64,000 nt of DNA. Source: Eunapius fragilis. Taxonomy: Eukaryota; Porifera; Demospongiae; Spongillida; Spongillidae. The stretch lies in NCBI GenBank assembly GCA_963681505.1, contig OY811986.1, forward strand, positions 2,141,554-2,205,553, in the 5' to 3' direction. The position numbers and the translations under genes are program-made. This document shows positions 39,534 to 51,544 of the stretch, piece by piece (the first letter of the stretch is position 1; every line of letters begins with the position of its first letter). The notes below the pieces were generated by a model, which was not told where the DNA came from, ran no database searches, and was given only the letters and a program-made list of their open reading frames with translations.

Positions 39534-39941
39534 ATTACAATGTTGACAATAATACATGGATATATATATTTAAGTTTTAATTAATGTCATGGATGTGTAT
39601 CAAAGGCTTTTGATTTCAAAATCACCCTTAGAATGGATGCATGGAATTGATTTGGTATAAAAACATGTACATGTGTATACTGCATGAACATGAATTTAAA
39701 AATTTACATAGTGGATTCAAAATCATATTCAAATCGCATGAATCATATGACAAATCGTTTTAAAAATCACAACGTTATTTCTGGGGAACAAATGCGTAAA
39801 ATATAATAGTGATTTTCCACATGATTTTACGAATCAACGCTTGATTTTAGTGGATTCGGAATCATACTCAAATAATATGAATCATCTGACAAATCATTTG
39901 TAAAATCATAATATGATTTGACGCATAATTTCCCTGTGGCA

Positions 39942-40143
39942 AAGAACGAAAGTACTTGTTGTACACAAACTTCCATGGAGGAGCGCAAAAGCGGAAGAGA
40001 TATTTCAAACACTTGATCGGAAGATGGTGAGGAAAAGATCCAGTCGATCTGCAGAAATGTGCCGAAAACGGTGCCGTAGAGAATCATCTACAGTTCACAT
40101 GCCTCCGACATCGTGCCCTGCTTGGGCAAAAATAGACGCTTAG
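39942..40143 (+). pseudogene. Downstream part of the CACTA-interrupted gene, with stop
   Basis: The frame entering from 34491 continues RTKVLVVHKLPWRSAKAEEI through a basic region (RKMVRKRSSRSAEM) to TAG at 40141-40143, 66 codons in all. It resembles the basic C-terminal tail of a nuclear or DNA-binding protein; the family is not recognised. Confidence 0.5.
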
Positions 40144-40398
40144 TCTCCTCTCCTCCACAGTCTCCATGCCGTCATCTTATAATTTCGTTTTTTACTTATT
40201 GTTTGCATGTATCCTGCCAGCTTTATTGTATATTCTCGCGAATATTTATTAAAATATAACCATCTTGAAATTATGAATTAAAATCTCTCAGCCTAAAAAT
40301 AAATCAAAATATATGTGTAACGCAATGGTACTGTAGTGCTATATATAGATCTGACTTTACAGGGAAGCGTAAAGCTATGCTATATCCATCAAATTAAA

Positions 40399-41244
40399 AT
40401 GGCGCCGGGTAAACAGTGCTCTGTCTGTGAAAGGAGGACGGTGGATATGACGAAGCCAAATGGATTGTGTTGCACATACTGCGGGTTGTTTTTTCATTCG
40501 GAATGCTCGAGTACGTTTGTAAACGTGAGTCATGACGTGTTATGTGTGGTAAAAAAAGTTTGTACTCCGTGTCCAAATTGCGAAACATCCCTAAAAGACG
40601 TGCCGCTTAGGGTTTCAAAACTTGAGCAGATGTTTGCTGAGTTTGTAGCAAAAACGGAAACTAGCGCTGTTGGGCCTTCGACTCTACATAGTTCCGTAGG
40701 GGGTAATGCATGTACTGTTGCTCCTGTGGATGTCAGCAAAGCTGTAAAGGAAGCTATTTCAGCCCATGATGAAAAGTTTTGTGTTATTGTTTCTGGAGTG
40801 AAGGAAACTGGTAGCGTCGTTACTGATAAGGCAGCGGTTAAAGAAGTTTTTGATTCCATTTGCAAAGATAGTGTTGTTCTAATTGATGCCTTCCGACTTG
40901 GGAAGGAGTCAAGCGAGTCAAGCGAAGGACTTAGTACAAAACCACGTTTAGTCAAAGTTCGTGTGGGTAATGCAAATCAGAGAACTGCGATTCTACGGAA
41001 AGCAAAGATACTTAAAGAGTCTGTGAAATTCAAAAATGTTTTTATTCGACCCAGCCATACTTCTGCTGAACGTAGTCATATTCGTACTCTTTATGAAATC
41101 ATGCAGACAAAAAAAACTGAAACTGGTCAGAGCTATTATATAGATAGGCGTGGCCCCGTCTCTCAGTGGATGGTTAGAGAAAGTAAAGTACGTGACTCCA
41201 ACTCTTCTGATTTAACAGCATCTGGTCGCAGTGGTAATGTATAG
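40399..41244 (+). CDS. LINE ORF1 protein with PHD-like finger
   Basis: About 281 aa. The start MAPGKQCSVCERR at 40399 is preferred because it sits just before the zinc motif; an in-frame ATG at 40336 is upstream. The N-terminus has C-x2-C...C-x2-C...H-x2-C...C-x2-C spacing (CSVC, CCTYC, FHSEC, CTPCPNC), a PHD-type finger as in some LINE ORF1 proteins. The middle and C-terminus have a predicted alpha/beta region (VIVSGVKETG, RKAKILKESVKFKNVFIRPS) that could be an RRM-like RNA-binding fold (inference). It ends at TAG, in the same frame as ORF2. Confidence 0.75.
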   Translation: MAPGKQCSVCERRTVDMTKPNGLCCTYCGLFFHSECSSTFVNVSHDVLCVVKKVCTPCPNCETSLKDVPLRVSKLEQMFAEFVAKTETSAVGPSTLHSSVGGNACTVAPVDVSKAVKEAISAHDEKFCVIVSGVKETGSVVTDKAAVKEVFDSICKDSVVLIDAFRLGKESSESSEGLSTKPRLVKVRVGNANQRTAILRKAKILKESVKFKNVFIRPSHTSAERSHIRTLYEIMQTKKTETGQSYYIDRRGPVSQWMVRESKVRDSNSSDLTASGRSGNV

Positions 41245-44052
41245 GACAGGCAGGCAAGTAATGGAAATTTGAAGTGTAAATTGATTAATGCGAGATCATT
41301 GTGTAACAAATTAAATGTCCTAAATATCTTGCTTTTGACTTGTGAATTTGATCTTATATTTGTTACCGAAACATGGCTTTATTCTGATATCACTGATTCT
41401 CTTCTGCTTTGTAATTCTGCATATACATTGATACGCAAAGATAGGCCTGATAATTTTGGTGGTGTTGCAGTTTTTGTGAAACATGGGTTAAAGATTGAGT
41501 ATATTGATCTTTTACCTTGTTTTCAACGGCTTGAATGCATCATTTTTGATGTGTTGTTTTCCTCTGTACAGTATCGCTTTATTTGTATTTATAATCCTCC
41601 TTCCATGGCAAATGATGTTACTCATATTTCATGTTTATGCTCATGTCTTGACAGTTATTGCATCTCCAAGATGCAAGTTGTAGTTGTTGGCGATTTTAAT
41701 TACCCACACATTGATTGGAGTGTCCCTGTCAATAATGGTTCAATTTGTAGCAGTCTTTTCTTGACGTGTGTCTTAGAAAATGGTCTTACTCAACTTGTTA
41801 ATTCCCCTACTTGGGGAAATCACTGTATTGACTTTGTGATGGTTTCTGATGTCAATATTTTGTTTGATATTTCAGTTGTTGATCCTTTTGTTATCTCTTG
41901 CGATCATTCTTGTGTTGAATTCACGATTGTATGTCCTTGCCATCATACCGCAAATTCCATCTTGTATCGTAGAGACTTTAAAGCTGCAGATTACACTTCA
42001 ATGATATCTTTCTTAATGGATGTCAATTGGCAAATGCTTGATCAATCTTGTTCGGTGGATGTTTATTGGGATGTTTTATCTATGAAGTTAAATGAATGCA
42101 TTGAAAAGTTTGTTCCTTTACGAAGGGTTGTTTTATTTAGTAAACCACAATGTTTAAAACATATTCGTAAATTGTTGCTTTTAAAAAAGAAGTGGTTTCA
42201 TAAAAATAGAGTGAAATACAAGAAAATTGCTAAGGAGTATGAACTGGCGGTGAAATCCTTTTATGATTATCGTGAGTCATATGTCATCAACAGTAACGAT
42301 TTATCTAAACTATATTCATATGTGAATATGAAATTTTGTCACACATTGTCTATCCCACCTTTACTGAAGTCAGACGGTTCCCTTGCTACAATGGATTGTG
42401 ACAAATGCAATGTTTTCAATGATTATTTTTCTTCTGTATTTACAACTGATAATGGTGTTCTACCCATCTTCCATCCTGCGGTATCTAGTATACAAGTTTC
42501 TCAACAAGTTGAATTTACTTATGATAATGTTATATGTGCCCTTAATCGTCTTCCTTTCAAATACTCTAGAACACCAGATGGTTTTCCTGCTGGGTTTTTA
42601 AAATCAGTCGCCCCTGGTATTGCAATACCGTTGTCCAGGCTTTTTAGACTGTCTATGGATTGTGGGGATATACCTCTAAGTTGGAAAAAGGCGATGGTCT
42701 GTCCTATTTTCAAGAAAGGGTCGCGTAAATTACCCAGCAATTATCGTCCAGTCTCTCTTACTAGTGTTTGTTGTAAAGTAATGGAGTCTATTGTGTGTGA
42801 ATCAATGGTTACCTTTCTACGTTCAAACAGTCTTATCTCGAAAGACCAGTTTGGCTTTCTTGCCAGGCGTTCCACTTGTACTCAATTGTTAATGACACTT
42901 AATGAATGGACTCTACATACTGATTTTGGCGATAAAGTTGATTCTGTGTATATAGACTTTGCTAAAGCGTTTGATTCTATATCTCACACTAAGCTTCTGC
43001 ATAAAGTGGAATGTTATGGATTTAGTTCCTCCTTGGTAAAGTGGTTATCTTCTTTTCTTACGAATCGTTCCCAGCAAGTCTATATTGGTCAGTCCTTATC
43101 TTCTTCCCTACCTGTATCCAGTGGTGTTCCTCAAGGATCAGTACTTGGACCTCTATTGTTCCTCATTTATATCAATGACCTTCCTGAATGTTTAGAGCCA
43201 CCAGTTCAAGCAAAAATTTTTGCAGATGATACCAAACTTTATGCTACTCATTCATCCAACTCATCTTCACCTTTGACTTTATCTTTATTAAATTTTAGTG
43301 TGTGGTCTCAAACCTGGCAGCTTAATATTGCATTTCAGAAGTGCAGCGTGATATCCTTTGGGCATAACTCAGCGAGTCACTCTTATTCTCTAGGGGGCGT
43401 GCTTTTGAATAGAGTTTTTGATATCCATGACCTTGGTGTACATATCACATCTGATTTTAAACCGAGCTTGCATTGTGCATATGTTGCTGCTAAGGCTTTT
43501 CAAAGGTGTTCACTCCTACTTAAAGCTCTTCGTACACTGAATATATCTGTGCTGTGTCGAATGTTTCATTCATATGTGAGACCCATTCTGGAATATAATG
43601 CTCCAGTATGGAATCCTTGGCTTGTAAAAGATATTAAAACTGTTGAAAGAGTTCAACGTTACTTTACCAGATCACTCTTTAAAAGAACAAAGATACCTAT
43701 GACTAGTTATGCTGATAGGCTTTCTATGCTTGGATTTCATTCATTGGAGTATAGAAGAGTGTTTCTGGATCTAGTTATGTGCTTTAAAATAGTGAAAAAA
43801 CTTGTTGACCTTGATGCATCAGATTTTTTCCACATAAACTTGTAACCTTATACAACAAGAGGGAACTCCATCAAACTTAGTCCTCTAACAACACCACAAC
43901 ACAATTACCGTGCAAATTTCTTTTCAGTTAGAATCATACCGATTTGGAACTCACTGTCTGACACTGTTGTTAAATCATCCTCAGAAAGAACGTTTAGGTT
44001 AATGCTGAACAATGTTGATTTATCTATTTTTTGTAAATGCTACGCATTTTAG
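41245..44052 (+). pseudogene. LINE ORF2: endonuclease and reverse transcriptase
   Basis: This continues in the same frame as ORF1 after its TAG, with no ATG until about 110 codons in. Endonuclease motifs: KLINARSLCNKLN, VTETWL, VVVGDFNYPHIDW and, near its end, a CDHSCVEF block. RT motifs: SNYRPVSLTSVCCKVMESIV, KDQFGFLARRSTCTQL, VYIDFAKAFDSISH, SGVPQGSVLGPLLFLIYIND, FADDTKLY. An in-frame TAA (43843-43845) separates the last part, which resumes TTRGNSIKLSPLTTPQHNY and ends at TAG 44050-44052. The missing start codon and internal stop indicate a decayed copy or unusual translation. Confidence 0.85.
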
Positions 44053-44120
44053 GGGCAGTATACAAGTGCATATCTAATTTATGCCATTACTTGCCTATGT
44101 GTATATTACATGCACATGAA

Positions 44121-44152
<32 letters not shown>

Positions 44153-44160
44153 ATGTAACA

Positions 44161-44340
44161 TTTGACATCATATTTGCAATGCGTAAAGACGCGTAAACCC
44201 AGACTTTACCACCTTTACACCATTGCGTAAACATCAGGTTTGCTTCGTTGTAAACCTAAGTAAATGTATGAAAACCTGAGCTTTACCTCATCTTTACGTC
44301 GTGTTTACCGCTTGCGTAAACCCGTTTTTTAAATGCAGTG
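44161..44340. repeat. Candidate DNA-transposon terminus with GCGTAAAC motifs
   Basis: On the minus strand from 44340 it begins CACTGCATTTAAAAAACGG and carries repeated GTTTACG(C) / GTAAAC motifs, which also occur on the plus strand. CACTG starts plus subterminal repeats suggest one end of a CACTA-like element, but no partner end or target duplication was found. Confidence 0.4.
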
Positions 44341-46116
44341 GATGTTGTACTTGATCATGATGAGAGTGTTAACAATCTGTTTGTGTGCATATACATTGTA
44401 TTTAAAGTTGTATTATAGAATCTGCAGAGCTTACCTAAGGCCATACAATTAGCTTATTTATGCGGGATGTGGCAACTGATGCTGTCTTATTGTTATCACT
44501 TTCCACTTCAGTGAGATAATGAAAAATCTCTGAAACCTTTGGGAATAAATAGAAATCTGCACGTTAATGAGTAACTGCATACAATTTCCGTACCATATCA
44601 TAACAGGGTTGTAATGGCCAGTTCCAATCATATTTCAAGTTCTTCTCCACTGTTAAAGTATGCTGATAGAATACACTTTTTTTGTTTTCCTGACTGGATC
44701 CTTCTGATGGCAGGCTGCGCCAGGCATAAACAATTAATTTATATTCCTAAACCAACATGCGGTATTTACTTCCATTTCTTTCACCACTTTTCTGATAAAA
44801 TTTCTCTCAAATGGGCACTGTTTTTTTCTGAGTGGTTTTGCAGTAAAATTGACATATACAACTGGATTGTATTGCCTCACGTCTTCTCAAAAGGAATTGA
44901 CCATACTGACTAAAGAATTATATGCCGTTACCATGCCATCAGTTTCCATCTTAGAGCAATACAATAACTTAATTAAACATACGATTTTTGACAACTCGTC
45001 AAGTGTTGAACAGTTTACTGCAATGGAAAAGCAGTACATGCTAAACCTCTATTGCTCATTTTGAAACCTGAATGGGAAATAACCAGTTACATTTATATTT
45101 GTAGCATAATGAAACGCACCACTTTTTGGTGTCCTTCTTGACTGAATTCATGACATGGCTGGTACAGGCATGAGGCAAAGTCTTTGGGTTTACCTGAACC
45201 ACTCGCAAATCTAAAAGCTCTGTGTAGGTAATCTCCAATTGATTCCATGCAGTACACTTGGAGAAAGCTGATCAGAAGCACCTGACTCCAGTCAATGATG
45301 ACTTGACCAGGATTTATCAAATTACATGCACCGTAGAATAAACTCTCAGCTCGTCTAAAACTTTGCAGAAAAAAAGATATGGAAAGCACTTTGTGGTCCT
45401 CTGTAATTAGCTAATAAGTTAGACCAACATAAAATTATTATGCGAACAGTGCCATGCTATATCAATGTATCCTCTTTTTCGCAAGCTTGAAGTGCATCTG
45501 TTCTATCACCCTCCTCTACAGGCCCTCTGATAATCCCTTCATCAACTTCATCAACATCATTTGTCTCAGGCACAGAAACTATTTCATCTCCTCCAATGGA
45601 ATGGTAACTGTACTGTCATTAACCTCACCTAAAGCAGAGCAAAAAGCAAGCATAAGTTAGTGCAGATTGGAAACCGTCATACTACCTAGCAATGTGTGCA
45701 GATTGCCTCTGGTACTTCTCCAGTATTTGTACACAGCCAGTACATACTTGTCTGATGGCCTGCTACAGCCAGAGAGAGATACAGCTACTAAAAACCAGTA
45801 CACATATGGAGCTTTCCTTGAGGCATCAAGAGGGGGCTGGCCTCTATCGATAAGGACAGCCACAAAACATGCAGGATCAATGTTGTATTTTGTCCTTCCC
45901 TGAGAAGATTTTGCAAAATAAACAATGCAGACACCATTAAGCAGCAACATACCATGCTAATACAATTTCAACCACTCAATAAAGTTGTTTAAAGCATTCT
46001 ACACCAAGTCATGCCACTCACACAAATTGTGCTAAAAAAGAATGAACACATACACATAAATGCTAATATTGAGAAAATTGACACAGGTCAGATAGTCTCT
46101 CTGTTGGAGATCCACC
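44341..46116. other. Unassigned region with possible minus-strand exons
   Basis: Several minus-strand stretches look coding: near 44530-44430 (VSEIFHYLTEVESDNNKTAS), 45389-45093 (YGACNLINPGQVIIDW, FASGSGKPKDFA) and 45950-45690 (GRTKYNIDPACFVAVLIDRG, RKAPYVYWFLVAVSLSG). Splice-like AG and GT sites flank some of them. I could not link them into one frame or recognise a family. They may belong to a transposon whose end is the neighbouring CACTG terminus. Confidence 0.35.
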
Positions 46117-46950
46117 ACAATGCTTCCCTGAGGTGATTACAATACTCAATGTATGTGTAGGTAATGATGACATAGCCATGGGTCCTCTGGTGGGAGGGGC
46201 CAATGACATGAGCTAGACTTTGCCACATCAGGCAACCTCTGGGTGAGGTCCAGAATGCACAGCCTCACCAGTTCCATGCTTCCCTGGTGATTAAGCAGTA
46301 ACTAACTTACTCAATGTATGTGTATGTAATGATAACATAGCCATGGGTCCTCAGGTGGGAGGGGCCAATGATATGAGCTAGACTTTGCCACGTCACGCAA
46401 CCTCTGGGTGAGGTTCAGAATGCACAGCCTCACCAGTACCATGCTTTCCTGGTGATTAAGCAGTATCCAACTTACTCAATGTATGTGTGTGTAATGATGA
46501 CATAGCCATGGGTCCTCAGGTTGGAAGGGCCAGTGACATGAGCTAGACTTTCCCATGTCAGGCAACCTCTGGGTGAGGTTCAGAATGCACAGCCTCACCA
46601 GTACCATGCTCCCCTGGTGATTAAGCAGTATCTAACTTACTCAATGTATGCGTGTGTAATGTCGACATAGCCATGGGTTCTCAGGTGGTGGGGGGGGGGG
46701 GGGGGGGGGGGGGCCAATGACATGAGCTAGACTTTGCCACATCAGGCAACCTCTGGGTGAGGTCCAGAATGCACAGCCTCACCAGTACCATGCTTTCCTG
46801 GTGATTTAGCAGCATCTAACTTACTCAATGTATGTGTGTGTAATAACGACATAGCCATGGGTTCTCAGGTGGGAGGGGTCAATGACATGAGCTAGACTTT
46901 GCCATGTCAAGCTACCTCTGCGTGAGGTCCAGAATGCACAGCCTTACCAG
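46117..46950. repeat. Tandem repeat, period 165 bp, five units
   Basis: ACTCAATGTATG recurs at 46144, 46309, 46474, 46639 and 46823. The units share GACATAGCCATGGGTCCTCA, GAGCTAGACTTTGCCA and CAGAATGCACAGCCTCACCA. The 184-bp spacing of the last interval reflects a poly-G expansion at about 46688-46713. Confidence 0.92.
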
Positions 46951-46952
46951 TA

Positions 46953-49900
46953 CAGTAGCGGCTTGCAAAATGCGACTTTTAACAGCTCGCAAAATGCGAC
47001 TTTAAGGCACATTCGTTGCAACCTCAAGTAAGCCGTTAGCTGATACAAGATGCACCACGGAGGGTTGCTATTGAGATTCACTTTGTGACCAATGTATCAA
47101 CAAACCTCGACTGTGTCAACCTGTTGTTTTCAATATTAAGATTTTCTCAAGAGATAGTTTCCTGTAGCGCTACATAATCCGCCCTTTTTCTAATATTTCG
47201 TTTCCTTCTCCGCACACCCTGCCTACCTGTACTTCTTACCTTCATTTCATGTACGAAAGCTACCGTACATGTAAGTAATACCTGCATGCTCACTTCACTG
47301 TCAGAATAAGAGATTCAAGCTTGCTATTTAACCTTGGTGGAGGATGGACACAACCTGCATGAGTACCCAACCAAAGAAAAAAACTGTCACTGTACGGTGC
47401 TCCAATTTTACCTCAGTGTTCACTTGCTAGATGATATATACGTGCACTAGTGTTCTCTTGGTTATGCACCTTGTTTGAGCACCTGACCACATAACACCAC
47501 TGGCTGAGAGGACCAGAGTAGGTATACATTAATAAAGATGTACCTGTAATATCAGTCTCATTCAGAATATTGTCAATCATATAAATTCGGTGCAGTAAGG
47601 GAAGGGAGGAGTGCAGTTATCATACCATGATTACTCATCTTAGTTTTGGCAATGAGCACACCATCTTCTGTGCAATAATGAAAAGCACGACACAAGATAA
47701 AGGTACAGTGTGTGGAGTGATGCTCACACCATCATGCATTTGCAATATGTCAATGCATGGATATGGTGATTTGGCATGACCAATGTCTACGGTACCAGCT
47801 GCAGCATTACATGTCAAAAATGGGATACAAGGAACTGCTTTATATTTAGGACAGCTTTGCCAACTGATTATACAGAGAACACCGATCAATTGCATTAAGG
47901 TCTCTGCTCTTTACAGGCAGATGGACGTTGCGGACAAATGTCTGTGGAGCATGATCAGGTTAGGCTGGCTGCCACTGCATAGGATTAAGCTACATGTAAT
48001 GCTACTTTAATATGTGTAGGAACCATACACACTTGTGCATAGCTCTACATGTACATCAACTAACCTAAAACAGTACAGTACATGTGCATACATTTAGCCA
48101 TGTCCATATTGTATGCATGCATGACATTCAAACCTACGATTATAAGTCATGAGTGCTGTTGCTTACTTACCCCGATACTGGCTGTGACCATGCCCTTACC
48201 CCCCTTGGTGGTGTGGAGAACCTTGCCAGTTTGGCTTAGGACGTTAGTTGTAAACATGCATGCACGGTGATGCATCTACTCTGGTTACCTCTTCACTTGC
48301 TCATTTGTACTATGTGAGCCCATTAGTTTAGTTGAGCCATTTGATTCCACTGCACCACACTGTACACCTGCATATAATTCAATATTAGCAATAGACAGTT
48401 TGCTTTAAAAAAAATCACCTTACCAACACTCACTGAATACAGAAAACAACCATCTACACTAACTTGCTCAGGTACTGTCTATCAGGTTGTGTGTCTACTT
48501 AAACGATGGTGGTAAATGAACAAACCGCAAAACACACACACCTACATGTTGGATGATGCTTTGCAGTGACAGGGTATTCACATCAGAGAGAGCATAAATA
48601 GGTGTTCATAGCGCCATTCTGACAGCTTTAAATTGGTTCAGCATACTAAGGCGATCACAGGCACTGATATCATGCACTTGCTATTGTACAAGGAATAAAA
48701 TAGGATACAAGCAAGTTGCTTAGTAGTTTTTTTTTAACCTTTTCATCCTCCTCCCCCCACCCCAATTGTATGTGTTCTAGTGGTGTGCAATACCATGTGA
48801 ATTGAGCAACTGAATGCCACTGAACCTGAACTACTGCAATATTAATAACCAAGTCAAAAACACACTACGACAGGCATGCATTGAACATAACACGAGGGGA
48901 AAAAACAACTAAACAAACATATTGAGATAGGCAACACTTTATACGTACTGCCCCGCTCATTGCAAGAAACCATTCAAAGACTGCTTGGTCAATAATAGGA
49001 TACTTTGACTTCTTTACTCTTATCTTGGAGTGCAAAGGTACATCACGTGATCGCACAGGAGGAGAACCTTTATTTTTAAGAAACCTGTACACTTGTGATC
49101 GGCTTATACCATACTTCTTCCCCAAATTACGTACCGGTATACCATCTCGGATATCTTCAACCATACTTTCTTATCTTGTATGCTGAGATTCGTTCTTTTC
49201 GAATTCTTCTTTCCGTCCATGGCCATCCCGCTACAAAATCACATGCATAATTTCATTAGAAATCGGGACTCGGACCACGATTTCATATTCTAATGAATGA
49301 GCACTTTAATAATATTTGCTGCATACGGCCGCCGCTGTAAGTACGCAGGCAGTCATACACATCATTTGGAATCATATGTGTGAACTACGAGGTAAGTGAA
49401 CCACTTTTTTGACATTGTGTAGTACACGTTACTAGTATTGCTACAGGGCATTAGGCGTCGTCAACATAACCACAGTTTTAGTTCAAATGAATTTAAGATT
49501 TAAACATGCACAGTGGTTCTTATACTTATATGGTACAGTCGAACATCTTACTGCTATACGTGTTCATGGCTTTAATTGCCTACACGCGGTGAGATGAGAT
49601 TTATGCATGATCTAGAACGTATGGCGGCTAGCTGTTTTTCGTACCTTGGTTGGTAGTACTGTATGTAATCTCTCCCAGCATGGCCAAGTTTATTCCTTGT
49701 ACAATAGCAAGTGCATAATATCAGTCCTGTGATTGCCTTCGTACATATACGTATGCTGAACCAAAGCTGTCAGAATGGCGCATTGAATACCTATTTATGC
49801 TCTCTCTGATGTGAATACCCTTTCGCTGCAAAGCATCTTCCAACATGTGGGTGTGTGTGCTTTGCAGTTTGTTCATTTACCACCATCGTTTAAGTAGTCA

Positions 49901-51440
49901 CACAACCTGATAGACAGTACCTGAGCAAATTAGTGGAGATGGTTGTTTTCTGCATTCATTGAGTGTTGGTAAGGTGTTTTTTTTTAAAGCAAACTGTCTA
50001 TTGCTAATATTGAATTGTATGCAAATGTACAGTGTGGTGCAGTGGAATCAAATGGCTCAACTAAACTAACGGGCTCACATAGTACAAATGAGCAAGTGAA
50101 GAGGTAACCAGAGTAGATGCATCACCGTGCATGCATGTTTACAACTAACGCCCCAAGCCAAACTGGCAGGGTTCTCCACACCACCAAGGGGGGTAAGGGC
50201 ATGGTCACAGCCAGTATCGGGGTAAGTAAGCAACAGCACTCATGACTTATAATCGTAGGTTTGAATGTCATGCATGCATACAATATGGACATGGCTAAAA
50301 GTATGCACATGTACTGTACGGTTTTAGGTTAGTTGATGTACATGTAGAGCTATGCACAAGTGTGTATGGTTCCTACACATATTAAAGCAGCATTACATGT
50401 AGCTTAATCCTATGCAGTGGCAGCCAGCCTAACCTGATCATGCTCCACAGACATTTGTCCGCAACATCCATCTGCCTGTAAAGAGCAGAGACCTTAACGC
50501 AATTGATCGGTGTTCTCTGTATAATCAGTTGGCAAAGCTGTCCTAAATATAAAGCAGTTCCTGGTATCCCGTTTTTGACATGTAATGCTGCAGCTGGTAC
50601 CGTACACATTTGGTCATGCCAAATCACCATATCCATCGGCATATTGCAAATGCATGATGGTGTGAGCATCACTCCACACACTGTACCTTTATCTTGTCAT
50701 GCTTTTCATTATTGCACAGCAGATGATGGTGTGCTCATCGACAAAATTAAGATGAGTAATCATGGTACGATAACTGCACTCCTCCCTTCCCTTACTGCAC
50801 CGAATTTATATGATTGACAATATTCTGAATGAGACTGATATTCCAGGTACATCTTTGTTAATGTATACCTACTCTGGTCCTCTCAGCCAGTGGTGTTATA
50901 TGGTCAGGTGCTCAAACAAGGTGCATAACCAAGAGAACACTAGTGCACGTGTATATCATCTAGCAAGTGAACACGCGAGGTAAAATTGAAGTTACAATGC
51001 ACCGTACAGTGACAGTTTTTTTCTTTGGTTGGGTACTCATGCAGGTTGTGTCCATCCTCCACCAAGGTTAAATAGCAAGCTTGAATCTCTTATTCTGACA
51101 ATGAAGTGAGCGTGCAGGTATTCATGTACGGTAGCCGTCGTACATGAAATGAAGGTAAGAAGTACAGGTAGGCAGGGTGTGCGGAGAAGGAAACCAAATA
51201 TTAGAAAAAGGGCGGATTATGTAGCGCTACAGGAAACTATCTCTTGAGAAAATCTTAATATTGAAAACAACAGGTTGACACAGTCAAGGTTTGTTGATAC
51301 ATTGGTCACAAAGTGAATCCCAATAGCAACCCTCCGTGGGGCGTCTTATATCAGCTAACAGCTTACTTGAGGTTGCAATGAATGTGCTTTAAAGTCGCAT
51401 TTTGCGAGCTGTTAAAAGTCGCATTTGCGAGCCGCTTCTG
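46953..51440. mobile_element. Giant-TIR pogo/Tigger-like element (4.49 kb)
   Basis: The left end is CAGTAGCGGCTTGCAAAATG. The right end in reverse complement is CAGAAGCGGCTCGCAAATGC. Both are flanked by TA (46951-46952, 51441-51442), the target of Tc1/mariner/pogo elements. The arms 46953-48699 and 49689-51440 are inverted copies of about 1.75 kb, and about 1 kb of single-copy centre carries a Tigger-type transposase N-terminus. Frames within the arms lack recognisable domains. Confidence 0.85.
48949..49226 (-). pseudogene. pogo/Tigger transposase N-terminal remnant
   Basis: On the minus strand MDGKKNSKRTNLSIQDKK is followed, after a one-base frame change near 49164, by DIRDGIPVRNLGKKYGISRS and QVYRFLKNK (a psq-type helix-turn-helix), then KYPIIDQAVFEWFLAMSGA, resembling the start of the second, CENP-B-like DNA-binding domain. 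It then meets GTACGT, a possible donor, and no DDE domain follows. Confidence 0.7.
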
Positions 51441-51544
51441 TATCATGCTTGTACTTGTAATTATATTCACGCATACACGGCCTGCGCATTATTTTTAATC
51501 AGTGCTAATATGTGTGAAATGTGAGGCTGTGGAATGTACGGCTA

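Larger units (their letters stand above)
34492..39938. mobile_element. CACTA/EnSpm DNA transposon, structurally complete (5.45 kb)
   Basis: Terminal inverted repeats begin CACAGGGAAATTTCGCGTCA on the left. The right end, in reverse complement, begins CACAGGGAAATTATGCGTCA. Both ends are flanked by GCA (34489-34491 and 39939-39941), a 3-bp target duplication as expected for CACTA elements. Several hundred bp at each end are packed with AAATCAT / ATGATTT subterminal motifs. Inside lie a tnp2-like transposase gene (plus) and a divergent accessory gene (minus). Confidence 0.92.
40399..44152 (+). mobile_element. Non-LTR retrotransposon (LINE, CR1/jockey-like)
   Basis: ORF1 with a PHD-like zinc motif is followed by ORF2 with an AP-type endonuclease and a reverse transcriptase, then a 3' end with an (ATT)n tail at about 44119-44150. 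The 5' end is not defined. The clade is judged from overall motif style (IYINDLP, FADDTKLY) and is tentative. Confidence 0.85.

Noticed and set aside
47635..48010. Open frames on both strands in the left arm of the giant inverted element, mirrored at 50382-50817
   Set aside because: No recognisable domain on either strand; similarity between the two sites is explained by the inverted arms.
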